In this document: one piece after another, positions 11,501 to 24,871 of the stretch | How the letters are laid out: each line of letters starts with the position of its first letter | How positions within the stretch are numbered: the first letter of the stretch is position 1 | DNA from: Parapristionchus giblindavisi | Taxonomy: Eukaryota > Nematoda > Chromadorea > Rhabditida > Diplogasteridae | Length of the DNA stretch: 64,000 nucleotides | Assembly: GCA_943737045.1 (NCBI GenBank) | Contig: CALSFV010000096.1 | Location: 124,001-188,000, forward strand | Reading direction: 5' to 3' | Notes under the pieces: model-generated | Database searches by the model: none | What the model was told of the DNA's origin: nothing | What the model saw: the letters and a program-made list of their open reading frames with translations, nothing else | Made by a program: the position numbers and the translations under genes

Positions 11501-13318
11501 GAAGGAAGTATAGCATCTCGTTCTTCATTTTCAATTTCACCCGGAGTTACTTTATCAAGACAAAGAGCTGTTGAAAATAACTATTCACAGGTTTAAATTA
11601 TTATTTTAGTAAATAACATAAATTAATAAAGTACCATCAAACGTTAACAAGTTAGACATTTGTGACAAATTGAGTCAAATTTGTAAAAAAAGTTTAAAAG
11701 ATTTTGGAATATAAAAAAACATCAACAAGTGAAAATGAAACAGAAACAAGAAAGAAAAAATGGTAAAAATCACGACTATTCGAAGTTTTGTCAAATTTTG
11801 TCACAATTTGTCGCAAATGTTTAACTTTTTGTCGTTTTGACGGAATACTTCAGATGTGTTCTAGTCATGTGAGTACTTTATCTTGGATAGCAGAGAAATT
11901 AAATGAAAGAAGTACAAAAGAAGAAATAAGCACCCGTGGACCATTCTCTACCTTTACTTTTCATCATTTACATATGAATAGGTTGTTAAGGATATATTGA
12001 AATACTCTATATTGATTTTATTTAGATCTCCAGCATTGATTAAAGGTTCGGCTTATTTCTTCGATGCAACTTTCGTTAAAGATAGGAAAGAACATGAAGT
12101 CACTGTAATGGTAATCAATCAATCATTGATTACAATACAGTATACTATTTGCGCATAGATCTCACCTCATTCTCATTATGCTCCCGTTATTCGACGTGGA
12201 TTAGGAATCAATACTTACGGAGAGATTGAAGATATTGATGGAAGTATTGCAAAGTGAGTCATTATTGTCTCTTACAACGATAATCTGACTACTGTAGATT
12301 CCTTCGTGATCATATGGAAGAAGAACCACCATCATTGAAAGCAGTTGTAATGCCTAGAATGAAGCTATGTTCACTGCATGCATTAGCTGCACAGAATTTA
12401 CATAGAGTATCATATCTAAACTTTCAATATTTTTAGAATTCTTTCTTTTTTTAGACAATGGAACCTGAACAATTCGAGGCGCATATCGTATTCGTTCTTA
12501 TTCGACTTTTATCAGCTCTAAAAATGCTTCAGCTAGAGGTCAAAGATCAAAGATTAATTGGGCCACAAAAAGATCAAAGATCATTTATAGACTGATGGAA
12601 TTGAATCATTATCAACAAATTTCCGTGAATTTCTATTAGTTTATAGAACATGGAAGACATGTCATGATGCACCTCAACTACTATTCCTTCCTGTAAGTAT
12701 CCATTAAGTTATCATTCAATCCATATATCATATAAGGATGCCCTTGATGTTTCATCTGAAGAATCAGAAAGTGAACAAGTTGGATTATGTAGATATGCCC
12801 TGAGGGCATTATGTACATTACTACATCATAGGTAGATCATCGCTGATTAATCGATAATCGATTGATTGATTATAGAATCGATGGAGAAGTTCCTCGTATT
12901 CTAGATCAAACTCGTTATTCACGTGCTCTATTAGCTGCAGCAATAAGTTTACATTCGGATAAGAGTTCATCGCTATCCACCGTAAGTCAATCGATATCAT
13001 GAGAGTAGTAATCAATAATTTGAGTCAAAACAACTATTGGAACTATCTCTATGGGGACAAGGAACTGTTGTTGAAGGAGATTTCGAAGCGAAGTTATGGA
13101 TGGATTCCAGACGATCTGAATGTATCAATCAATTAGTATGTTTAATCAATGAATATATTGATTCAAACTAATCAATATTATATTAGTTACGTTCTTTATT
13201 GGATGATTCAAATGGATGGGAAGAAAGGGAAAAACTTCGTATTGATTTCCTTTTATCAACAACTCCACGTTCACTCTCACATGCTCACAGTACATTAGCT
13301 CAGACTACTTTTGATTGA
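8598..13318 (+). CDS. Ser/Pro-rich protein with possible PEAK-family pseudokinase-like C-terminus
   Basis: Coding exons can be followed from 8598-8692 to a TGA at 13316. The N-terminal half is disordered: rich in Ser, Pro and Arg (DSPILSPRRPIHRR, SRSPSPIKEEPKR, SRRSSLHGNSPSRTNS). The C-terminal half, from about 11850, is folded-looking, with SPALIKGSAYFFDATFVKD, then a mostly helical region. The last exons (LLELSLWGQGTVVEGDFEA, then LWMDSRRSECINQLLRSLLD and the closing WEEREKLRIDFLLSTTP) resemble the C-terminal helical segment of PEAK1/Pragmin scaffold pseudokinases. That family assignment rests on recalled similarity and is tentative. No catalytic kinase motifs are seen. The join between the exon ending near 9765 and the exon starting at ATG 10313 is unresolved; translation may start at 10313. 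The intron between them carries a CT repeat. Confidence 0.55.
10195..10252. repeat. CT-rich (TCCCTC)n tract
   Basis: A short pyrimidine tract just upstream of the ATG at 10313, within the unresolved intron or 5' region of the Ser/Pro-rich gene. Confidence 0.8.
11632..11844. mobile_element. inverted-repeat element (MITE-like), copy 1
   Basis: The left arm (about 11635-11680) and the reverse complement of the right arm (about 11785-11844) share CCRTCAAACG, then AGTTARACATTTG and GACAAATTG. The element sits in an intron and ends about 10 bp before the acceptor CTTCAG of the next exon. Related arms occur near 15110, 15690 and 44100. Confidence 0.6.
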
Positions 13319-14032
13319 TTCATCTTTATCATTTATACTCTAAAAGAGTCTCTTTATCAAGACTCCACCATCCTTTCTTGATATAATGAAAGGAGAGATA
13401 ACTTGTAAACGTTATTATTTTAATTAGAAGAAGGGACTAAAGGTCTTGATATAGAGATGTCGCTGTGATACGGTATCTTGTTTCAATTATGTCTCATTCA
13501 TCTATAATTGTGCCATCTACTATTCATCTTAGATCTGCCATCTACTTCTTCTCTTCTTTTCTTCTTTTACATTCTCTTTCTTTTTCTCTCTTCTTCGTCT
13601 TCCTATTTGTTTCATGATATGTATTCCCTTGCAATTTCAGAATCGTGAGTAATAAATATCTCATTGTTGTATTTTTTTGATTTTTTCTGCAATACCTTCA
13701 TATATTCCTGTGATAAAACGATTAATTTTGTTATTTTTGAAGAAATGAATACATATGAGAAGAAAATGATTGAATGATAGAAAGAATAATAAAGTGATGA
13801 TATAGTAGAAGAAGAGAACATGAATGATAGAGAAAGTGAGAGTATATCAGCGAAGAGACAATAGACATTTTGTCTATCAATACACTAATCCATATCATAC
13901 CAATATTTCATTGTTCTTTATCTATTATTGTACTTATTCATTTTAATTTGAATCAAATGAATCACGTGTGATTATATCTATTCTTCTTCGCTTTCATTCG
14001 TTCATTCATTTCATACCATTTTAGTATCATTT
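13319..14032. other. intergenic, no gene seen
   Basis: AT-rich DNA between two plus-strand genes. It would hold the 3' end of the Ser/Pro-rich gene and the promoter of the ENPP gene. No clear element is recognisable. Confidence 0.5.
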
Positions 14033-17000
14033 ATGGTACAAATCGCCGATGTTTCTTCTTCCGAAAATGTTGGTCATTTTGATTATTACATGATAGATGA
14101 ACTCATAATTGATTATATAATTATGATTTAATATCAGGGTAAATCGAAACCGAAAGAAAGTAGATCAGTATCATGGTTTCTATCATTGATTCTATTCATT
14201 GTTTCGTTTATTCTTCTATTTCTATTTATTACTTTTCTTGTTCTATATATTATTTCATCATCGAATTATAACAAATTGGAGAAGACAATTGAAGGTCTTA
14301 AAGAGGTAATCAACTTATCATTTCATATTTAATTTCGTAATTATAGGATAGTTTTATGACATGCGAATGGTTACAAAAATGTGATAAGAAAAGGTTAGAA
14401 AATACTTTTTATTGATATCTGTTGTGTATTTACGAATAAATCATAGAAGTATGAAGAGACTTTATTAGAGAGGAAGAACAATACCAATAATAGAACAATA
14501 ATAGAACAATACAATAGAGAGATAAATGTGATTTAAATGTAAAAAATGGAAAGTACAATACCTCCGAACAATGGAAGAGAAAAGAAATAGGATGAATTGT
14601 GTGGTCGTGCAATTTTTTTGTAAACTAATTAATGCATGAGAAGTCGTGAGGACAAATTTAATGTAATAATTAAGAAACAAATCGTGCAAAGTCGTGCACT
14701 TGACTCATTTTCATTTATTTTCATTAAAATAGAGGTTAAAAATATCAGATAAATATAAAGCTTGAAGGTGCAACCTTTCCCCCTGGCACTTAAAAATTCA
14801 ATTTAATATTTTTTTTTGTTGAATTTTTGAATTTAATTTTTGAAATAGCAACCAAGGCAATTAAAAGTTCATAGTTTATATCGTTATATTTCAGATCAAC
14901 TACTCCACTTCTTGTTATATCAATGGATGGATTTGCTGCACGATATTTATCTCAGAAATATTCTCCCACCATTTCTAAGGTTGCCATCTTCTCTTCTATT
15001 CAATTCATTTACTTATCCATATCTACAGTAGGGATTAAAAATTTATAATTTTACAACTTTTACGATTTTTTCCTGATAATTTTTACGCCGTAAAATTTTT
15101 AAAAAAATCGTCAAAACGAAAATAAGTGAAACATTTGTGTCACATTGTAAATTTGTTTTTTTTTAATTTTCAAAATTTGGCAAAACTTCACAAAGTTCCG
15201 ATTTTTAGCATTTTTTCATGTTATTGATGATTTATTATCTAAGGTTTGAGTAGGGATTTGTACAATGCACTAATGCAATATAAAGGCGAAAAATAATTCG
15301 GGGAAAGATTAGAATCAAAACTTGTACTATACTGTAGAATCTAATTCTGAATGTGGTGTCATCTCCATTTCTTCCCCCAATTGTGGATGTATCTATCATT
15401 AGATGAGTCAATACAGCGAATGTTCTGTTTGCATCATGACATGAATCAGACTACAAAATACGGTAGAAAATCCTACAGTATACCAGTTTTAGAATACCAT
15501 GTTCATAGAAAAATATTTAATTTTTTCCAAAGTTCTATTAGGCGATCGAAAGATTCTCAAATACCCTATCATCTAATAAAAAACTGACAACTGCGTTTAG
15601 ATAAAGTGATAATAGGTTTTCAAAATCTATAAACTTTTGCCAAATTTCATTACTATTTGTGTCAAATGGTTCATTTTTAACGGTATTTTCAGCGCTAATC
15701 TAGAGCCTACAGCGATTAATTTATCTTGATTGAATGATATAATTCCTAATTATAGTTTGGTGAATGTGGTACAAGAGCTGAGTATATGATACCATCATTT
15801 CCAACAAAAACATTTCCTAATCATTATACAATAGCCACTGGTCTTCATCCTGGTTATCATGGAATCGTTGATAATCAATTCATATCTAATCAAGTATATA
15901 TAATCTTATATAGATCATCTTATCAATTAATAATTCAGACTAAATATAATGCAAATAATGGATCATTTTATGGTGGTGAACCAGTTGAGTCCAAATATCG
16001 ATTGATTGATTATTGATTGATTCTTATCAGATATGGAATACTGTAGTGAAGAATGGTAAAGAATCAAAGATTTTCCTGTGGTTAGGATCGTATGATAAAA
16101 TAGATGGTATGATTTGTAATTGATAGAATTATCTAAAGACAAAACAGATGATCATCAGTAGACAAAACATTTAATTGATTCAGGAGTTGAAGCTACATTC
16201 CATTTTCAACAATATTTTAAAGATGTAACATTCGTCACTAGAGTGGAGGAGGTATTTATATAAGAATTTATTGATTAGTTTAGATATGATGAATTGATGT
16301 ATTGAATAGTTTAGATAAGTAAATGGTTATCATCAGATGATCCTCCAGCTCTTTCTATGCTTTATATGGAAGAACCTGATGGGACTGGACACCAATATGG
16401 GCCTGATTCAACTGAGGTACACTCAATATAGTAATTGTAGTAGTCGTTTTTGAAATTTACAAATATCTAGGACAGTATATTTGAAAAAAAATCTGTAATT
16501 CTTGTCAAAAAGTGGTAGAATCATTGTTCCGTTCTCAATCATATTCATTTAGATAAAACAATCATTGATTTCTGTTGATGGAACATTCAATTATTTATTG
16601 AGATCTCTTCATGAGGTACATTCATAAATAATACTTTCATAATATTCTCCTTTATAGAATGGAGTTCTTGGATGTACAAATATTATAATTGTATCTGATC
16701 ATGGAATGAGAAAAATTGACAAGGTTTTATTTATGTATATCCAATTCTTAGTTTTTATATTTATATATTTTTGAGATCAAAAGCATTGAGAAAATGGATG
16801 AAACACTAATGAACAAATCGAAGATTGCTAAGAATTCGATTATGTTCTATGAAAGTAATCGATATCAATTAATATTATATATGAATATTAAAATGATTTT
16901 AGATGTTTCATTAAGCGCACTTCAATGTAATAAAGGAGAAGATTATCGTGTATATGAGAGACCTAAAGATGTTCCTCTTCGATATCATTATACTCATGAA

Positions 17001-18413
17001 AATATTGGATTTCCACTTGTTGTTGGAAATGCAGGGACCATGTTCTTCGAGTATTATCAAAATATTCTAATGTATAATTATCGTTATTCAATTTAGAACT
17101 GAAGAAGAAGCTGAAGGTTTCAAAGGAAAAGGAAACCATGGATGGGATAATGATGATCCGTTAGTTCATTTATTATATTAACATTAAAAAATAAATGAAA
17201 TTTTTTTTTATAAAAAAAAGATTATAATAATAATAATTATTATTATTGTGGATAAGTAAATCAGTTATTTTAAGTGATATGCGTGCAATTTTCCTCGCAA
17301 TGGGACCATCGATCAATAAGAATAAAGTTATTCAACCATTTCAGAATATTGAACTCTATAATCTGTTTAGTGGTTAGATCTTCCTATTGATAACTATCAT
17401 TATTCATTTATTATACAGATCTTCTCAATATTCCTGGTGCTCCTAATAATGGAACAATTGGTTTATTAGATGAAGTATTGATTAATCATCCATATCGAGT
17501 GAATAAACAATACATTAATCCAATTTGTGATGGAATATCTATATCTCGATGTAATCATGAAACTAATGTAAGACAAAGTATATCATTTATCGATTGATTG
17601 CTCATCTCTTAGGTTCTCAAAGAATCGAATATTCGCTCTAATATGGTCTCTAGAAATGATTCAGTGTGTACAATAAGCACAGGAAATATAGTGATGTTAT
17701 ATGATAAAGAGAAGAATAAAACAATTGGAATGGAAATATTAACTAACAATAAGAGTAGTTCATTAATGCCTTATCGTGGTCAAATTGTTGTAAAAATGAA
17801 TAATGAAAGCATCGGCCCTGATTGTCATGATAACACATCGTCATCTATATATTATAACAAAGGTATTCATCTATTTATCATTAAATTATATGAAATGAAG
17901 TATTTGATAGTCCCTGAATCTATTCTTTCTCTCACATGGACATCACATAAATTAACTTCTATTCATAAAGAACTTATTGATCGATTTACTAAAGTGGATA
18001 ATGTTCTATTACAAATTGGATACGTATATGGAGATGATAAGTTAGTCATATTGTTCTGATATATGATTCATTATATCATTCCAGTAATATTAAGTATATA
18101 TTCTATACTGGATTGTGGTGTCGAGATAATAAATGGAATAAAGATATGAATTATTGTACTGAAGATGATTATGTGGAGACTAAAGCATATATGATACCGG
18201 ATATTGAAGAGAACGACTTTAATTGTTTGGTAAGACAATCAAGTTTAAGATGTTTGTTTATTCATTGAATGATTTAAGTCAATCGATCAAAGATTATCGG
18301 ATTATCGAGTTACATTTGGAGATATTGAGAAGTATTCATCTATTTCTCTTCTTCCATCACATATTTCATTACATTCACGGCAAAGAATTCTCATTCGACT
18401 TCATAATGAATAA
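14033..18413 (+). CDS. ectonucleotide pyrophosphatase/phosphodiesterase (ENPP family), type II membrane protein
   Basis: ENPP enzymes hydrolyse phosphodiester or pyrophosphate bonds of extracellular nucleotides or lipids using two zinc ions. The start exon (14033-14068, MVQIADVSSSEN) is followed by one long transmembrane anchor around residues 25-50 (LSLILFIVSFILLFLFITF), giving a cytoplasmic N-terminus. Family motifs appear in order: VISMDGF (metal Asp), FPTKTFPNHYTIATGLHP (nucleophile Thr), MEEPDGTGHQYGP (metal Asp and His), VSDHGM (metal Asp-His) and GNHGWDND (metal His), then DMRAIFLAMGP. A nuclease-like C-terminal domain follows, with DKNIKYIF and WTSHKLTSI. I count about 600 residues, slightly shorter than vertebrate ENPP1/3, and no somatomedin B domains are seen. 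Introns 3 and 4 are large (about 0.5 and 0.75 kb). The stop TAA at 18411 overlaps an AATAAA. Confidence 0.9.
15105..15705. mobile_element. inverted-arm repeat inside ENPP intron
   Basis: The plus-strand arm at about 15110-15215 (CGTCAAAACGAAAATAAG, AAACATTTGTGTCAC, TTTGGCAAAACTTCAC) is mirrored near 15635-15695 (TTTTGCCAAATTTC ... TTTTTAACGG). These are the same sequence family as the elements at 11632 and 44092, so the intron probably grew by insertion of a non-autonomous element. Exact ends are uncertain. Confidence 0.4.
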
Positions 18414-19913
18414 AAACTGTTAAAAAAGTAGTGTCTGGAGATTTTGCCTGACTGAACTGGCCAGGAAGAGCCATAGATCTCATCATCATTAAAACAAAAA
18501 AAAAAGAATTTCGCTAAAACCATACACGCTCTGGAATCGAAATCCGAGATGAAATTTCATTGTTGCAAAGGGCAAAGACGCAAATATATATGAAAATTAA
18601 ATGAAAATAAATCTGAAAATGTTAAAAAAATACGCGTTGAGCGCTTAAAATGTTGGAACTTCTAAAACATCACCAGCTACACTTTCAGTCTAGTAGAGCA
18701 TTATGCGAATTGTTGGCTCTATGTTTTTCGTGTTACGAGTGCGCATTAAATCTCCTGGCTCTCCTTCTTTAAAATATTTTTTCTTTGAAAATTTTCTTGA
18801 TTTCCAATATTCATTTAAAGTGCATTAGTGTAGAAAGAGTAGATGGAATGAAGAGACATAGATAGATTCATTTTATTCCTACACGTATTCCTTTGTAATT
18901 GGATAGTTTTCGTGTCCATTCAAATACAAAAAGGGGATGGATTCATGACTAAGAGATACGTCTACATAAGTCCTCTTTCTCTTCATTCTTTTTATTCAAC
19001 TCTAGTCTATTCTCTATTACTATCGAACACCTTTTCATCTTTTGTAATTCAATCCTCTATCCTCTCATAAACTGTACATATATCTATTCTATCTCTTCGA
19101 ATCCATTCACTTCTCTCTAGTCATGACGTCATACTTATCCATTATATTCTATTGTAACTATCATACGAACATCGAAATCTGATCTTCATGTCAATTGATC
19201 TATTGTGATTGACTAGTGATTAATTATGACTCATAGATTATTATGTCATATTCATTCCATCTCTAGTCATGAATCATCTCATTTCTCACGCAATTCAGTC
19301 ATATCCTTGAATATTGTCTGATCTCGAGTCCATTTCAACGTCATTGAGTAGGCGTCATTTCATATTTTTTCATATTAAATAATAATGAAACTTTCGTGTT
19401 AACAATAATTGTTTAAAAAAATGCATACTCTGATGTTGCTTTCATTCTTTTCGTTTAATTTCTAAACTCTCACATTCCAATCACTTTTTTCGAGTTAAAC
19501 TTTTTAAACTATTCGACGTAAAATATATCCTTAAACACCTTTATTTGGATGATTATCAGATTCTTCATATTTCATCTTCATATAGAGAATATAAAATAAA
19601 ATATTGATTGATTGATGTCGTAGTAGATTGACCTCGTAATCGTTTAATTTGTTTGAGAAGAATGAGAGAATCTCTCATGTAAAATTCTCACGAATCAGAT
19701 CTTTCTTGTAATACTTCATTTCATTCATTATATTGATACTATCTCTCTAGTCTATTCGTCATTATACAAACTCTTATTCGATTGCTATTCATCAATGATC
19801 TTATATTCATTCAATCAATCGATATTTATTATAATTATTCCATTCAATCAATCAATATTCATTGAAGCCATTCCATCAGAATTGCGAAGGTCGCCGCTCT
19901 TTCGTTATCCCCG
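18414..19913. other. intergenic, contains a dispersed repeat
   Basis: No gene is supported. The part at 18528-18745 is a copy of a repeat also present at 28880-29070. The remainder is AT-rich with short TTCATTCA runs and should include the promoter of the channel gene that follows. Confidence 0.5.
18528..18745 (+). repeat. dispersed repeat, copy A
   Basis: Shares with 28880-29070 an ordered set of blocks: CTCTGGAATCG..ATCCGAGATGAAA.TTCATT, then CGCGTTGAGCGCTT, then CTTTCAGTCTAG, then GCATTATGCGAATTGTTGG. The middle part of the other copy is recognisably tRNA-like; here it is more decayed. Confidence 0.55.
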
Positions 19914-22900
19914 ATGCCAAGGAGGCGATATAGAGGAGATGAGGTTGACATATCAATCAATAAATGAAACGAGTAAATATGATGTGAAACTACTGGAACT
20001 ACTGATATGGATATATATTTTGCTTTAATTTTATGGTGTTCACAAAATCTATGTAAATTTTGAATTGTAAAAATTATGAAAGAGAAGATAATAAAATTGA
20101 ATTTCAGAGTGTCCGTGTATCATTTTATTCTGATTATGAAACAGAAGAAGATCTTCGTCCGAGTCTTGGTATCACTAATTAATCAAGAAAATATTATTGA
20201 TCAATTGTAGATCGATTTGCTGAAGATACCTCTATGATTGGTTTTCGTTATCTTCATTCTAAATATAAATTATGGTTCAGGTTCTCAGTATTTCTGAAAT
20301 TGGTATATTTAATAAATATTCTTCAGATTAATATGGGGCTTATTCATTCTTGTTAGTTTTGGTTTGACATTGTATCAAGTGAGTGTTCCTTCAATTAATT
20401 TTGAACTAATACTCTAAATTCTGATATTCCCATGATTGTAGACAGTTGAACGTTGTACATATTATTTTATCTATAATCCATTAGCCACTCATCGTTCATT
20501 TGATTCTCCAACTCAAGTACAATTCCCTGCTCTACTTATATGTAATAAAATGCAATTGAGGTTCATTTTTTTTTTATTTCATCTACATCCCTTAGAAGAA
20601 TCACTGTGCAACGAATAAGCTTACATTTTTAGCATCAATTTAAATTTTCGTAATTTAAATATAAAATAAAAATAAAATAACATTTTAAAAATGTGCTAAT
20701 CTTTTCAGAGCATCAAATGTAGCTAAATATTCTCAACCTTTATTGAAAGCAATGTGTTATCTTCATGATGATGAAGGATCATTCAATTCATCTCAATATT
20801 TAGATTCATTTGATCACATTGATCTACGAGATGTTCATAGAAATAGTTTTCAAAATGTTGATGATTTTGTTTTGAGGTAAGCTCCTTACTTTTTTTAAAT
20901 TTCGGTCAGTCCTCCGAAAACTCCATTCTTGTTTTAACTCATTTTGCAAAAGAAGTAAAACCTTTAATTAGATTGTTTCATTTCCTTGTTCTTCTTGTAT
21001 ACATCTACGTGACATTTTCATTCATTAGTTCTTTAATCTTTTCATTTTCTTCTCACGATATCAATTCTTCTAATTGATCATTGTTATCTTAATCTTCTTT
21101 TCTTTCTATTCAGTCTTCTTAAATGAAGTCTCAAACAAACAAAGATCGCTCCTCTTTCTTGCTTTTTTTCTTTAGTGGATGTAATACAATTCTTCCATCC
21201 CTTAATCTTTTATTCACTTTAATCAAACAATGAAAAAGAGACTAAACTTTAAATGACTCAATTATAATCTAATCGATTCAGTTGTGAATATGATAAAGGT
21301 CGTTCTTCATGTATCGAAGATGTTAAACCTATTCTAACCCCTCAAGGATTATGTTTCACTGTTTCACCTAATATGACTGTTAGAAGGCCTGGTATGTATG
21401 AATTCAATCAATCGTTCTATAAATAATTCAATAGGTCCTGAGACTACTTTGACTCTTTTATTAAATCTTGAAACATATGAAATAATACCTGGAACTGTTA
21501 TTGAACCAGGAGTTATTGTATCTTTATATGATCAGGTATGCAGATTAGAAATATTGATTGATTAAATGATCGATATTTCAGAGTACTCCAGCTACTGCTC
21601 ATTTTGCTGAAGGAATTCATTTGGATGCAGGGAAAGTTGTTAGTATTCCGATTAATGATATGAGAAAGGTGAGAAGAATGAAAGATCAAAGATCAAAGTA
21701 TGAATATATTTAGTTATCCCGTCATGAGAAGTACTGTGGTCGACGTTCAATAGGTTCATTCACTGAGACAGAATACTCAAAAGCAGCATGTAAATGGGTT
21801 AAAGGATATGAATTGATAGAGAATGAATGTGGTTGTGTACCGATTCTATCTCCAAGAAATAGAGAAATACTTACTAAAGGAGCTCAATTGGTTAGTCTAA
21901 TCAATAGATTATCTATAATATTGATTATTTCAGTCTGAAGGATATATTATTGATCCTGAAACGAAGAAAAGTCTACCTCCATGTTCTCTAAAGCAAGAAG
22001 TTCTTTGTGTTGAGAACATTACGGTATGTTACAGTTTTAGTTATTCTATTCTTTAAAAATACGTTTTCTTATATATTTTTGAATTAACAGGTAGATACAA
22101 TAGGTGTCGTCATCTCAAATGTGCACATGAACAACCTATATGTTATTTAGTCAACTTATATCCACCGACACAAATTGATCTTTGATCTTTCCAGTCTCAT
22201 CTTCATTTGAATGCTCTTCCCCATGAGGATTGTCCAGAAGATTGTCATGATATCTCGTATTCCTCAGTTGTCTTCGGAGGTGAACTATCAGTATCAGAAG
22301 TATCTTCACTAGTGAGAACTGATTGGGAAGATGATAAAGAGAAGAGATTAACTCAATTCATGGTTATCCATATACTATCATTCGAGCGATAATTATATCC
22401 ATTCAGCCAGCCTTTGAGATCATTCCAAATACACGAATTCCTCTTGTTCGAGCTGTTCAAGCTTTAGCTTCTGATGCACAAAACTTCCTTAAACAATCAT
22501 TAGAGTAATCAAACTTATCGATAATTTTAATTGATTATTGATTGATTTCAGTTCATTAGGAATCGATTCGGCCTCATCAAGTACAGTACCTTGTATACTA
22601 CAAGATGGAATACGTTCATTAGATAGAGCTTTATTCAATCTCCATGGAAGTGAAAGGGTTTGGAAGCATCTTACTAAGTATATTCATATTATATATAGTT
22701 ATCTATAATATGATCAAATTCAGTTATGTTCAATTAGTTTTATCTCCTAATCTTCAATCGGTTCTTAATATATTTCGTCTAAATGTAACGAGTGATTATG
22801 ATATTGAATCGATAAGTGGAGAAGATGAATTAACTGATAGTATGGTATGATATAGAATTGATTGTATAATGAATGATTGATATAATTCTAGTTGGATAAG

Positions 22901-24646
22901 GCATTATATGATCTTGATTTGATTGAAACGGGATTAAAACATCCATCGAATACTTATGGGATTCGATCAATGGAAATCGTTAATCAACAAAAAATTGCTG
23001 AAAGAAGTTTGATTATCTTATAGTTATTATTTCATTTACATTCCTTATATTCCAAAAATAAACATTGCAATAAATATTCATTAAAACTTTCGATTGAACG
23101 AGAATAATGAATATTATCGAAATACTTTATAAATTCAGTTCTTCGAATGATTTTATCAGCACGAAAGTGTATTCTTCGTGTTAAAGATGGATCAAAAGAT
23201 GAAATGGAAGATATTATATCTGAATGTATCGAAGAGTTTAGCCCTACTTATAAACTATTACAATCTACTCGGTATATATCATTCCATATATTATTCATTC
23301 TAATTCATTGAATAGATTGATTGGAACTAGTCATGATCCTAATATATCAACTGAATATGAAGATCTTTCATCTAAATTGGTTACATGTCTACAACGATTG
23401 AAATGGACTGAAACACCTAAGGTATTCTTAAGGAACTTTACTTTTTCCATTCTCTGTCCAAATTATTGATTCATTCAGGTTTTTGAATGGCGAGATTTTG
23501 ATATAAACGTCAAACAATTCGAAACACTTTACAAGTACTTTTTAAAATTGTTCTTTTTTTCCTTATATATCATCGATTGAAGGGACGGTGGAAAGGATAA
23601 TCAAGAAATCGTCGATTTATTAAAGATGAGAAAGATTATTCATATTGATTTAATTGATTCAGTAAGATTATTGATTTATTGAATTGATAAGATGACTTTC
23701 ATTGTAGATCAATGCCCTATCATCTCGTATTGATCTAATATTGAATACTCGTGAAGAATTCTTGAATGAAGTTGATCTTCCAATATCTGAAATAGCTAAT
23801 TCATCTATTCATAAGATTGAATCTATAAGAGAATGTCTTCAAAAACTTCCACCTAAACTGCTCATTCTAAGGGTATAAAGACTACTTATCATTTAGAGTG
23901 AAGACTTAACGATAAGTGAGACTAAGAGGGATGAAATCATTTTCAGAAGAGTACATTCTTACGTGGGGAATGGATGAGTCGAGTACAAAGACAAGTTGCA
24001 ATTGCTCAATCTTATTCACCTGGTACACAATATGATGAGTATGTTTATATGAATGATAGATAGAAGAAAAGGAGGCACTGAGAATCGATGAATATTAACC
24101 GTATGCATGATAACCATTTGCATACTTTGTCTTCATTAGCTCTTGTCTCTCATATGCAAATAGTTTTCATTCAGTCGGTTCTTATTCATCGGTTATCATC
24201 CGACCTAGTGCCGAAAAGGATATAGTTGATATCAATAGGATTGGTCTCCATTACAGAGTGAATCTTCTATTAGTCAAAGTATATTTTGCTCATTTTAAAC
24301 AAGAAACTATAGTACAACAAACATCTTATAATATGTTCTTATTACTTGGTATGTTATATTCATATTTATAATAGAATATATAGAGGTCAATGATTATAAA
24401 CCAAATGAACAATGATGTCGAGAGAATAGAAACAACTCTATTTAATAAGAAAGAATAGAATAAAAGGAATTCATTCATCCATTCATTCATTCATTCATTC
24501 ATTTATTTATTAAAGCTGAAATCGGAGGAACTCTTGGTTTATATGTTGGAGCAACTCTTTTATCTATTGGAGAAACATTTGTATTCTTCTTTGAAAGAAA
24601 AGCACGGATATCACCTATGAAGGATCCATTACCAAATCATTTATAG
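19914..24646 (+). CDS. DEG/ENaC-family sodium channel subunit with large extracellular insertion
   Basis: Degenerin/ENaC subunits form trimeric amiloride-type cation channels. TM1 is LIWGLFILVSFGLTLYQ, preceded by a short cytoplasmic N-terminus. The extracellular region has the usual early palm segment (FPALLICNKMQ), conserved cysteines, and a CGCVPILSP then NALPHEDCPEDCHDISYS knuckle-type motif. TM2 and its lead-in are canonical: YFAHFKQETIVQQTSYNMF, then EIGGTLGLYVGATLLSIGET with the GxS-like filter reading GAT. Between the CPEDC motif and the TM2 lead-in there are about ten extra exons (22408-24022, about 350 residues) of helical, cysteine-poor sequence not expected in the family. Total length is over 900 residues. 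The start at 19914 (MPRRRYRGDE) is chosen because it splices in frame to SVRVSFYSDYE. The stop is TAG at 24644. Confidence 0.82.
24473..24513. repeat. TTCA tetranucleotide microsatellite
   Basis: Tandem CATT/TTCA units inside the last intron of the DEG/ENaC gene. Confidence 0.8.
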
Positions 24647-24871
24647 ATCTCTTTCATTCCCTCTCCCTCTCCCTTTCTTCCAACCACCCTCCTCTCCCTC
24701 TCCCTCTTCCATCATATGATTCAATCATCTTCTCATCGTCGTCCATTCATCTTGCCTTCATTCATTGTTTCATTCTCATCAATAAATACATTCATTTGAT
24801 TCTTCTTTCATGACAAGACAATCCATCAATCCTTCACTATTTCATATGACGAAGACCACTCACACTCTCAT

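Noticed and set aside
24063..24175. Possible inverted repeat around ATCGATGAAT / ATTCATCGGT near the end of a DEG/ENaC intron
   Set aside because: The match is only about 10-12 bp and one arm is coding sequence; likely chance.
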